DNA of 64,000 nt from JBFMEX01 sp040752215 (lineage in GTDB: Bacteria; Pseudomonadota; Alphaproteobacteria; Rhizobiales; Hyphomicrobiaceae), in assembly GCA_040752215.1 (NCBI GenBank), contig JBFMEX010000053.1, positions 62,001 through 126,000 on the forward strand, in the 5' to 3' direction. Made by a program: the position numbers and the translations under genes. Shown piece by piece: positions 57,849 to 64,000 of this stretch (within the stretch, counting starts at the first letter, position 1; each line of letters begins with the position of its first letter). The notes below the pieces were generated by a model. It had not been told where the DNA came from. It did not search any database and saw only the letters and a program-made list of their open reading frames with translations.

Positions 57849-59225
57849 ATGCTGTTCCAGAGCCAGGTGTTCCTGCTTGCGTTCCTGCCGCTCACGCTGG
57901 CCGGCTGGTACCTGCTGGGGCGGTATGCGGCGGCTCGCGAATGGGTGCTGGTGGCGCTTTCGCTCTGCTTCTACGGCTGGTGGGACCCTCGCTTCCTGCC
58001 GCTGCTCCTCGGCCAGGCGGGCGTGTCGTGGCTGATCGCGGTGACCTACCTTGGAACCGGACGCCGCCACCGCTGGCTGCTGGTCGCCGGCATGGTCGCC
58101 AACCTGATGGTGCTCGGCTTCTTCAAGTACTGGGCATTCCTGGCCGGCAACCTCGCCTCGCTCGCCGGGTTCCATCTGCCCGAGTGGTCGATCCTGCTGC
58201 CGATCGGCATAAGCTTCTTCACGTTCGAGATCATCTCCTACCTGGTCGACCTCGGCTGGCACGGCGCGCCGCGTTATCCGCTGCGCCGCTTCCTGCTGTT
58301 CGTCGCCTTCTTCCCGCGCCTGATCGCCGGGCCGATCGTGCGCCATCACGAGATCCTGCCGCAGTTCGACCTCGATCCCCTCCGCGAGGGGCTGGCCGAG
58401 CGGCTCGGCAAGGGGGCCACGCTGCTCGTCATCGGGCTCGCCAAGAAGGTGCTGCTCGCCGACAAGCTGGCGCCGGTCGCGGATGCCGCATTCGCCGACG
58501 CCGCCGGCGGAGCGACGACGTTCGCCGCCGCCTGGTCGGGCGCGCTCGCCTTCACGTTCCAGCTGTTCCTCGATTTCTCTGCCTACTCGGAGATGGCGAT
58601 CGGCATCGCGCTGATGCTCGGCCTGCAGCTGCCGCAGAACTTCAACGCTCCCTACGCCGCGGCCGATCTGCGCGATTTCTGGCGTCGCTGGCACATGAGC
58701 CTGTCGCGCTATCTGCGCGACTACGTCTACATCCCGCTCGGTGGCAGCCGCTCGGGCGCGGCGACGTACCTCCTCGCGACGATCGTCACCATGGGGCTGT
58801 GCGGGCTTTGGCACGGCGCCGGGTGGACGTTCGTCGTGTGGGGCCTGTTGCACGGCGCCGGGCTGATCGTCTGCCGCGCGTGGCAAGGCCTCGACATGCC
58901 GCTGCCATTGCCCGCCGCGTGGACGATCACGATGGGGCTCGTCGTCGCCGGCTGGGTGCTGTTCCGCGCCGACAGCTTCGCGACAGCCGCGGTCATGCTG
59001 CACGCCATGGCCGGACTCGATGGGCTCGGCGGCAAGCTTTCCGGCGCCGCACTGATCGCCGTGGCCGCCGTCGTCTCGATCTTCGGGCCGACGAGCTACG
59101 AGGTGGTCTCGCGCCGGCTGCCGCCGCATCCGGCCCTCGCAGCGGCGGCGGCGTTGGTCGCGGCGATCGTCGTGCTCGAGGTCGGCAAGGGCCAGCCGCA
59201 GTCGTTCATATACTTCCAGTTCTGA
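57849..59225 (+). CDS. MBOAT family O-acyltransferase (AlgI-like)
   Basis: A 458-residue polytopic membrane protein of the membrane-bound O-acyltransferase family, with about ten hydrophobic segments. Hallmarks are GISFFTFEIISYLVD, FFPRLIAGPIVRHHEILPQ, FSAYSEMAIGIALMLG, FWRRWHMSLSRYLRDYVYIPLG and the active His region LCGLWHGAGWTFVVWG (His near residue 322). AlgI/DltB relatives acetylate exopolysaccharides or teichoic acids. No partner (AlgX/DltD-like SGNH protein) is next to it. GGGGAG before the ATG at 57849 supports this start. Confidence 0.88.
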   Translation: MLFQSQVFLLAFLPLTLAGWYLLGRYAAAREWVLVALSLCFYGWWDPRFLPLLLGQAGVSWLIAVTYLGTGRRHRWLLVAGMVANLMVLGFFKYWAFLAGNLASLAGFHLPEWSILLPIGISFFTFEIISYLVDLGWHGAPRYPLRRFLLFVAFFPRLIAGPIVRHHEILPQFDLDPLREGLAERLGKGATLLVIGLAKKVLLADKLAPVADAAFADAAGGATTFAAAWSGALAFTFQLFLDFSAYSEMAIGIALMLGLQLPQNFNAPYAAADLRDFWRRWHMSLSRYLRDYVYIPLGGSRSGAATYLLATIVTMGLCGLWHGAGWTFVVWGLLHGAGLIVCRAWQGLDMPLPLPAAWTITMGLVVAGWVLFRADSFATAAVMLHAMAGLDGLGGKLSGAALIAVAAVVSIFGPTSYEVVSRRLPPHPALAAAAALVAAIVVLEVGKGQPQSFIYFQF

Positions 59226-59258
59226 CAGTTCTGAGCTGGCCCGGCGTCGCTCCACGCC

Positions 59259-59335
59259 AGCCAACCATTTGCAAACAGTATAAAATTCGAGCGATCTTCT
59301 TAACCGCGGTGCAAACGCTCATATTCTATTAGAAT
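59259..59335 (+). promoter_or_regulatory. AT-rich putative promoter region
   Basis: The 142-base gap before the next gene holds an unusually AT-rich patch with TATAAAA near 59279 and TATTCTATTAGAAT near 59321. It probably carries the promoter of the two membrane-protein genes that follow. No exact -35/-10 pair is certain. Confidence 0.4.
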
Positions 59336-59367
59336 GGTGGTGTTTGACGATTCGCAGGGGGGCCGGG

Positions 59368-59961
59368 ATGTCGTCGCTCGTTGTCTGGATGCTCATCATC
59401 ACCGTGGGCGTGTGCGCCACCATCCTCAGCGCGGCTGCGCAGATGCCGGTGATGCACATGACCATGACCGGCCTCATCAGCCTGGTCATCGCGCTCATCG
59501 CAATCCGCGAGAATCGCCAACTGGTCGAATCGGGCGCCAGCAAGAACGAGATCGCCGCCTCGACGGCGCGCTACATGGGGCTGGTTTGGGCATGGGGCGC
59601 GGTGGCGCTGTTCGTGACCTATAACTTCATCCTGCAGTGGAAGGAGTGGTGGCACTTCTTCATGGCCTTCGCCGTGCTCTCCGTGCTGTGCATCTTCCTC
59701 GCCAACTCGATCGGCCGTGACGAGAATGCCGGCAAGGAGGACAAGACCATCCTGACCGTCGGCCGCTACCTGACGGTGGCACAGCTGGTCGGCATGATGG
59801 TGACCGTCGCCGGCCTGCTGATCGACGGCAAGATGGTGCGCTACCAGACGCCGCGCTTCACCGACTGGGCCGCCAATAATATCTTCTTCTTCGGAGCGCT
59901 GGCGCTGGCCGCGATCAGCTTCAATGCGTTGCGCGCCCGCGACGAGGTGGCGAAGCGCTGA
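59368..59961 (+). CDS. Hypothetical four-helix membrane protein, paralogue A
   Basis: A 197-residue protein with about five hydrophobic stretches: VVWMLIITVGVCATIL, MTGLISLVIALIAI, YMGLVWAWGAVALFVTYNFI, MAFAVLSVLCIFLA and a C-terminal FFFGALALAAISFNAL. RYMGLVWAWG and FTDWAANNIFFFG match the next gene's NARLMALTYAWGG and NTDWVANHIFLAG in order, so they are tandem paralogues. The ATG at 59368 has a better ribosome site than 59344. I do not recognise the family. Confidence 0.65.
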   Translation: MSSLVVWMLIITVGVCATILSAAAQMPVMHMTMTGLISLVIALIAIRENRQLVESGASKNEIAASTARYMGLVWAWGAVALFVTYNFILQWKEWWHFFMAFAVLSVLCIFLANSIGRDENAGKEDKTILTVGRYLTVAQLVGMMVTVAGLLIDGKMVRYQTPRFTDWAANNIFFFGALALAAISFNALRARDEVAKR

Positions 59962-59997
59962 GCGCGCTCGAGGCGCACTCGATCCGGGACCGCCGGC

Positions 59998-60636
59998 ATG
60001 TCGCTGCAGCCGCTCATTCCCTACCTGATCGTGACGCTGGCCGCGTCGGTCACGGCGATGGTGGCAGCGGCGGCGAGCATCAATACGACCAACTCGGCGC
60101 TGGCCGCGGGCCTATTCGGCCTCGCCGTCGTCGCGGCCTCGCTCAGGATCAATCTGCCACTGATCGCCGGCAAGGCGGCGCTCGATGCCGATGCGGCGAT
60201 CCACGCCTCGCGGCGCAACGCGCGGCTGATGGCGCTGACCTATGCGTGGGGCGGGATCGCGATGCTGGCGGTCCACTTCCTGTCGGGGCTGTGGTGGTGG
60301 CACAGCTGGCAGTACGGCAGCCTGATGGCGCTGATCGCCGCCGCGCTCCTCGCCTACGTGCACCAGGTCGGCGACCCCGAGAGCGACTTGCGCACTCCTG
60401 CGGTGCTCGACCGGCTCGCCTGGGCGACGGCGGCTCAGGGCATCGGCGCGGCGCTCGGTGTCGGCTGGCTGATCCGCTCCGGCAAGCCGTGGTTCAACAA
60501 CACCGACTGGGTCGCCAACCACATCTTCCTGGCTGGCGGCATGACGATCGCCATCCTCTCGGCCATCGCTTTCCTGACCCACCGACGGATCGTCGCGCGC
60601 GCCCGCGTCGGCGCTCCGCCGGTCAGCGGTGCTTGA
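59998..60636 (+). CDS. Hypothetical four-helix membrane protein, paralogue B
   Basis: A 212-residue membrane protein, 36 bases after its paralogue. Segments LIVTLAASVTAMVAAAAS, LAAGLFGLAVVAASL, LMALTYAWGGIAMLAVHFL, LMALIAAALLAYV and a C-terminal IFLAGGMTIAILSAIAF. The shared LxWAWGG and DWxANxIF motifs suggest a common fold and perhaps a heteromer. Its stop overlaps the end of the convergent enoyl-CoA hydratase by 14 bases. Family not recognised. Confidence 0.65.
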   Translation: MSLQPLIPYLIVTLAASVTAMVAAAASINTTNSALAAGLFGLAVVAASLRINLPLIAGKAALDADAAIHASRRNARLMALTYAWGGIAMLAVHFLSGLWWWHSWQYGSLMALIAAALLAYVHQVGDPESDLRTPAVLDRLAWATAAQGIGAALGVGWLIRSGKPWFNNTDWVANHIFLAGGMTIAILSAIAFLTHRRIVARARVGAPPVSGA

Positions 60637-61396
60637 ACGCCGGCTTGCGCTTCTCGGCGAAGGCGGCCATGCCCTCCTTCTGGTCCTCGGTCGCGAACAT
60701 GGCATGAAACAGCCGGCGCTCGAAGCGGATGCCTTCCGCGAGCGTCGTCTCGTAGGCGCGGTTGACGGTCTCCTTGGTCATCATCACCGCCGGCAGCGAC
60801 ATCGACGCGATCTTCGACGCCGCCTTCTCGGCCTCCGCGAGCAGATCCGCCGCCGGCACCACGCGCGAGACGAGGCCCGCGCGCTCGGCCTCGGCGGCGT
60901 CCATCATGCGCCCGGTCAGGCACATCTCCATCGCCTTCGACTTGCCGACGAAGCGGGTCAGGCGCTGCGTGCCGCCGGCGCCGGGCATGATTCCGAGTGT
61001 GATCTCCGGCTGGCCGAACTTGGCGGTATCGGCGGCGATGATGAAGTCGCACATCATGGCGAGCTCGCAACCGCCGCCGAGCGCGAAGCCGGCGACCGCG
61101 GCGACGACCGGCTTCCTGCAGCGGGTGATGCGCTCCCAGCTCGAGATGAAGTCCTCGCCGTAGACCTCCTGGAAGGTCTTGGCCTGCATCTCCTTGATGT
61201 CGGCGCCGGCGGCGAACGCCTTCTCCGAGCCGGTAATCACGATGGCGCCGATCCCGGCGTCGGCTTCGAACGCATCGAGCGCCGCATTCAGCTCCTTGAT
61301 GAGCGTGCTGTTCAGCGCGTTCAGCGCCTGCGGGCGATTGAGCGTGATGATCCCGACGCGGCCCTTGGTGGCGACGATGATGGTCTCGGTGGTCAT
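60623..61396 (-). CDS. Enoyl-CoA hydratase
   Basis: A 257-residue crotonase-fold enzyme that hydrates 2-enoyl-CoA in fatty-acid or PHB metabolism. The oxyanion-hole blocks are FAAGADIKEM and FALGGGCELAMMCD; the two catalytic Glu lie in GGCELA and in GQPEITLGIMPGAGGTQRL. These match short-chain enoyl-CoA hydratases rather than isomerases. AAGGA seven bases before the ATG at 61396 supports this start. It is next to mutM on the same strand (51 bases). Confidence 0.93.
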   Translation of the reverse strand: MTTETIIVATKGRVGIITLNRPQALNALNSTLIKELNAALDAFEADAGIGAIVITGSEKAFAAGADIKEMQAKTFQEVYGEDFISSWERITRCRKPVVAAVAGFALGGGCELAMMCDFIIAADTAKFGQPEITLGIMPGAGGTQRLTRFVGKSKAMEMCLTGRMMDAAEAERAGLVSRVVPAADLLAEAEKAASKIASMSLPAVMMTKETVNRAYETTLAEGIRFERRLFHAMFATEDQKEGMAAFAEKRKPAFKHR

Positions 61397-61447
61397 GGCG
61401 TAGTCCTTGTGAGAATGGCGCGCGACGGGCACGCGAGCGCGGAGCGG

Positions 61448-62521
61448 TCAGCGCTGGCAGACGGGACAATGAAACGTCGCGCGCCCGCCCTGGATGGTGC
61501 GGCGCACAATGCCCCGGCAGCCGGGCGTCGCGCAAGGCTCTCCGGCGCGGCCATAGACCATATGCTGATGCTGGAAATAGCCGAGGTCGCCGTCGGCGCG
61601 GCGATAGTCCTTGAGCGTCGAGCCTCCGGCGCGGATTGCCGCCTCCAGCACCGCGCGGATGGCCGGCACGAGCCGCTCGGCGCGATTCGTGGGCTTGCCA
61701 CCCTTGCGGGCGAGGCAGGCGGCGGCACGGTTGGGCGACAGGCGGGCGCGGAACAGCGCCTCGGCGACGTAGATGTTGCCGAGCCCGGCGATGATTCGCT
61801 GGTCGAGCAGGAACGCCTTCAAGTCGGCGCGGCGGCCCTCGGCGCGCGCGGCGAGGTAGTGGGCGGACAGCTCATTGCCGAGCGGCTCGACGCCGAGGCC
61901 GCGGATCAGCGGGTGGGTCTCGAGCTCGTCCGACGCCACCAGCAGCATGAAGCCGAACCGGCGCGGGTCGTTGTAGGTGACGCTCGCGCCCGAGGCCATG
62001 TGGAGGACGACGTGATCGTGCGCAGCATTGCCGCCGGTCGCGTGTACGAAGGCGCCGATTTTCCCGCCGGGCTGCGGGGTTAGACCCTGCGGGTCTGACC
62101 CCGGGCGGCCACGATCGCCAGGCTGGGCCACGGGGGCAGACCCCGCGGGTCTGACCTCATGCGCCATGCTCGCCAAGGCGGTATCCGGGGTCAGACCCGC
62201 AGGGTCTGACCCCTCTGCCGTCGGGATTCCCCCCACCCCCAACCCCTCCCCGTGAGAGGGAGGGGAGCCGGGCGAGATCGTGAAGCGGCCGCTCATGCCG
62301 AGGTGCATGATGAGCGCTTCGCCGCTGTCGAGATGAGCGAGCAGATACTTGGCGCGGCGGCCGAGCGCGCGGATGGTGCGGCCTTCGAGGCGCGCGGCGA
62401 AGTCGTCGGGCAAGGGAAAGCGCAAGTCTGGCCGGCGCTGCTCGACACGGGCGATGCGCGCGCCGACCAGCACCGGCTCGAGGCCGCACCTGACCGTCTC
62501 GACCTCTGGCAGCTCGGGCAT
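61448..62521 (-). CDS. mutM: Formamidopyrimidine-DNA glycosylase with an in-frame repeat insertion
   Basis: A 357-residue base-excision repair enzyme, about 60 residues longer than usual for the family. PELPEVE supplies catalytic Pro2 and Glu3, AKYLL the conserved Lys (59), DPRRFGFM the DNA-intercalating Arg region, RIIAGLGNIYVAEALF the H2TH domain, and CATPGC with CPVC the zinc finger ending at the C-terminus. Between RFTI (about 82) and HATGGNAAHDH (about 160) a Gly/Pro-rich stretch is inserted; its DNA is three palindromic repeats plus a CCCCTCCC-type element. The frame stays open, so the protein is probably functional, the insert looping out at a surface turn. Confidence 0.93.
   Translation of the reverse strand: MPELPEVETVRCGLEPVLVGARIARVEQRRPDLRFPLPDDFAARLEGRTIRALGRRAKYLLAHLDSGEALIMHLGMSGRFTISPGSPPSHGEGLGVGGIPTAEGSDPAGLTPDTALASMAHEVRPAGSAPVAQPGDRGRPGSDPQGLTPQPGGKIGAFVHATGGNAAHDHVVLHMASGASVTYNDPRRFGFMLLVASDELETHPLIRGLGVEPLGNELSAHYLAARAEGRRADLKAFLLDQRIIAGLGNIYVAEALFRARLSPNRAAACLARKGGKPTNRAERLVPAIRAVLEAAIRAGGSTLKDYRRADGDLGYFQHQHMVYGRAGEPCATPGCRGIVRRTIQGGRATFHCPVCQR
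62076..62213. repeat. Three palindromic repeat units within mutM
   Basis: Near-identical units lie at 62076-62102, 62132-62157 and 62187-62213. Each is an inverted repeat of arms GGGGTCAGACCC and GGGTCTGACCCC around a two- or three-base centre. They encode GSDPAGLTPDT, VRPAGSAPV and GSDPQGLTPQP. A further element CCCCACCCCCAACCCCTCCC with an inverted GAGGGAGGGG lies at 62230-62266. No other copy was noticed in the window. Confidence 0.9.
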
Positions 62522-62533
62522 CGGCCTTGGCCT

Positions 62534-62959
62534 CTACGCTCCCGTTTCGGCGAGGAGGCCGGCAGCGGCGATGCCGGCGCAGGCGGCCCTCTCATCGTTC
62601 TCCGAGGTATCGCCCGAGATGCCGACCGCGCCGACCAGCTCGCCGGCCGCGTCGCGGATCAGCACCCCGCCCGGCACCGGCACCAGCTTGCCGCCGACGA
62701 CGTGACTGACCGCGGCGATGAAATGCGGGTCCTTCAGGGCGCGCTCCATGATGCGCCGGCTGCCCTGGCCGAGCGCGATGCCGCCATAGGCCTTGCCGAT
62801 CGCCACGTCGGCGCGATGCAGGCTGGTGCCGTCCTCGGCGATCAACGCCTTCAACGCCCCGCGCGCATCGAGCACGGCGATGGCCAGCGGCTTCATATTC
62901 TCGGCGCGAGCGAGCCGCTGCGCCGCCTCGACGATCGTCCGCGCGGTCTCGAGCTTCAT
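62534..62959 (-). CDS. GlcG/HbpS-like heme-binding family protein
   Basis: A 141-residue protein of the GlcG/HbpS (DUF336) family. LAIAVLDARGALKALIAEDG, ADVAIGKAYGGIALG, VPVPGGVLIRDAAGELVGAVGISG and the D-E-R-A-A-C-AGI ending match. Some relatives bind heme (HbpS) or are of unknown role in glycolate and cobalamin operons (GlcG, PduO C-terminal). No signal peptide is seen. GGAGG before the ATG at 62959 decides the start; a longer frame to 63142 crosses the ubiE start region and is not family sequence. Confidence 0.85.
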   Translation of the reverse strand: MKLETARTIVEAAQRLARAENMKPLAIAVLDARGALKALIAEDGTSLHRADVAIGKAYGGIALGQGSRRIMERALKDPHFIAAVSHVVGGKLVPVPGGVLIRDAAGELVGAVGISGDTSENDERAACAGIAAAGLLAETGA

Positions 62960-63059
62960 GCCGGCCTCCCTGGTGCGTCCGTTGACGCTATTTGGCACAG
63001 CGTGCCGCGTCCTGCACCTATCGCTTTCCGGTGCCCCGGGCCTCGGGTAAGTTGGGACC

Positions 63060-63830
63060 ATGACCCAGACCCCACCCCACGATACCTCGAAGACCTTCGG
63101 CTTCCGCGAGGTGCCGGAGGCCGAGCGGCAAGGCCTCGTCAACGAGGTGTTCCGCAGCGTCGCCGAGCGCTACGACCTGATGAACGACATCATGTCGGGC
63201 GGCATGCACCGGCTGTGGAAGCGCGATTTCGTCGCCGAGCTTGGCCCGCCGAGGAGCGCAACGCCGTTCCGTCTGCTGGACGTTGCCGGCGGCACCGGCG
63301 ACATCGCGATCCGCGCGATCCGGTCGGCGGGAGCCGGCACCAGCGCGGTCATTTTCGACATCAGCCCGGAGATGCTGGCGGTCGGCGCGCGCCGGGTGCG
63401 CGCGGCCGGGCTCCAGTCGCGCATCACCTGCGTCGAGGGCAACGCCGAGGCGCTGCCCTTCGAGGACCGCTCGTTCGACGCCTATACGATCGCGTTCGGC
63501 ATCCGCAACGTCACGCACATCGACAAGGCGCTGGCCGAGGCATTCCGCGTCTTGAAGCACGGCGGACGCTTCCTGTGCCTCGAGTTCTCGCGCGTCGAGG
63601 TGCCGATCCTCGACCGACTCTACGACTTCCATTCGTTCGAGGTGATCCCCCGGCTCGGCCAACTCGTCGCCGGCGATCGCGCGTCCTACCAGTATCTCGC
63701 CGAGAGCATCCGCAAGTTCCCGCCGCAGGAGGCGTTCGCCGACATGATCCGCGCCGCAGGCTTCGAGCGGGTCACGTTCCGCAACCTGATGGGTGGCATC
63801 GCCGCGATCCACACCGGCTGGCGGATCTGA
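63060..63830 (+). CDS. ubiE: Ubiquinone/menaquinone biosynthesis C-methyltransferase
   Basis: A 256-residue SAM-dependent methyltransferase of the UbiE/COQ5 family, adding the C-methyl of demethoxyubiquinol. VFRSVAERYDLMNDIMSGGMHRLWK is split across residues ~30-60, FRLLDVAGGTGDIAI is motif I (about 70-84), and AFGIRNVTH and LEFSRVEVPILDRLYDF are diagnostic. It ends GGIAAIHTGWRI, the classical UbiE terminus. The usual downstream ubiB is not seen; a minus-strand gene end follows instead. Confidence 0.96.
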   Translation: MTQTPPHDTSKTFGFREVPEAERQGLVNEVFRSVAERYDLMNDIMSGGMHRLWKRDFVAELGPPRSATPFRLLDVAGGTGDIAIRAIRSAGAGTSAVIFDISPEMLAVGARRVRAAGLQSRITCVEGNAEALPFEDRSFDAYTIAFGIRNVTHIDKALAEAFRVLKHGGRFLCLEFSRVEVPILDRLYDFHSFEVIPRLGQLVAGDRASYQYLAESIRKFPPQEAFADMIRAAGFERVTFRNLMGGIAAIHTGWRI

Positions 63831-63893
63831 CGACCGCGGCCGCCGAGGAGCCCCCGGCGGCCGCGTCGTGCAACACTCGAGCTCGGCGCTCGA

Positions 63894-64000
63894 TCAGCCG
63901 GCGTCGCGCTCGCGGCGGCGCTCGCGGCCACCGCCGCGGTCACCACGGTCGCGGCGCGGCGGACGGCTGTGGAACTCCTCCTCCGGCGCGCCCGGCTCGC
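63894..64000 (-). CDS. C-terminal fragment of an Arg/Gly-rich protein
   Basis: On the minus strand a frame open at the right edge ends at the TGA at 63896-63894. The last 34 residues are EPGAPEEEFHSRPPRRDRG then DRGGGRERRRERDAG, an Arg/Gly/Asp-rich tail as found on RNA helicases or RNA-binding proteins (for example DUF4167-type). The body lies outside the window, so no function can be given. Confidence 0.4.
   Translation of the reverse strand, partial: EPGAPEEEFHSRPPRRDRGDRGGGRERRRERDAG

Noticed and set aside
1..64000. CRISPR arrays, tRNA genes, rRNA, complete insertion sequences
   Set aside because: No regularly spaced repeats, cloverleaf-like intergenic segments, rRNA sequence or transposase were found on reading both strands.

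Overview
The window is GC-rich, gene-dense chromosomal DNA from an alphaproteobacterium, most likely of the Hyphomicrobiales (Rhizobiales). The evidence is the gene content: GcrA, an ActS/ActR (RegB/RegA) redox two-component pair, MmcB, a NodQ-type CysN-CysC fusion, a class I PPK2, and the minus-strand block rpsT - rhodanese - dnaA - dnaN - recF - gyrB. I saw no rRNA, tRNA, CRISPR array, prophage or complete insertion sequence.

Bases 1-28,420 are a surface-glycan island. They encode five sulfotransferases (four in tandem), GDP-fucose/6-deoxyhexose enzymes (gmd, fcl, a GMD-like SDR), a TylC3-type C-methyltransferase, glycosyltransferases of GT2, GT4 and GT9-like type, FkbM-type methyltransferases, and two ~920-990-residue GT2-FkbM fusions. 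The island closes with a CysN-CysC fusion whose APS kinase half is intact and could supply PAPS to the sulfotransferases. A decorated (fucosylated, methylated, sulfated) surface polysaccharide or glycan is the simplest reading, but this is inference.

Bases 28,436-45,339 are mostly housekeeping and stress genes: hslO-argF-argD with a possible attenuator upstream of argD, gcrA, ppk2, mmcB, a LonB-like protease with a Usp-like partner, a stray FkbM methyltransferase, actR/actS with a Cys-less SCO-like protein divergent from actS, an intracellular PHB depolymerase and a YgjP-type metallohydrolase. At 45,535-45,711 is a 58-residue peptide with a double-glycine leader. Then come a PBP1A, small membrane proteins, and the gyrB-recF-dnaN-dnaA-rpsT block. 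The right end carries an MBOAT acyltransferase, tandem paralogous four-helix membrane proteins, an enoyl-CoA hydratase, mutM (with palindromic repeats inserted in frame), a GlcG/HbpS-like protein and ubiE.

A recurring theme is proteins that keep a fold but have lost catalytic motifs: an ABC-exporter-like protein without Walker A, a CysN half without GTPase motifs, an FkbM domain without its SAM/acid motifs, and an SCO protein without its copper-binding CxxxC. The most notable items are these pseudo-enzymes, the double-glycine peptide, the mutM repeat insertion, the perfect 197-bp identity between two sulfotransferase genes, and the putative arg leader terminator.
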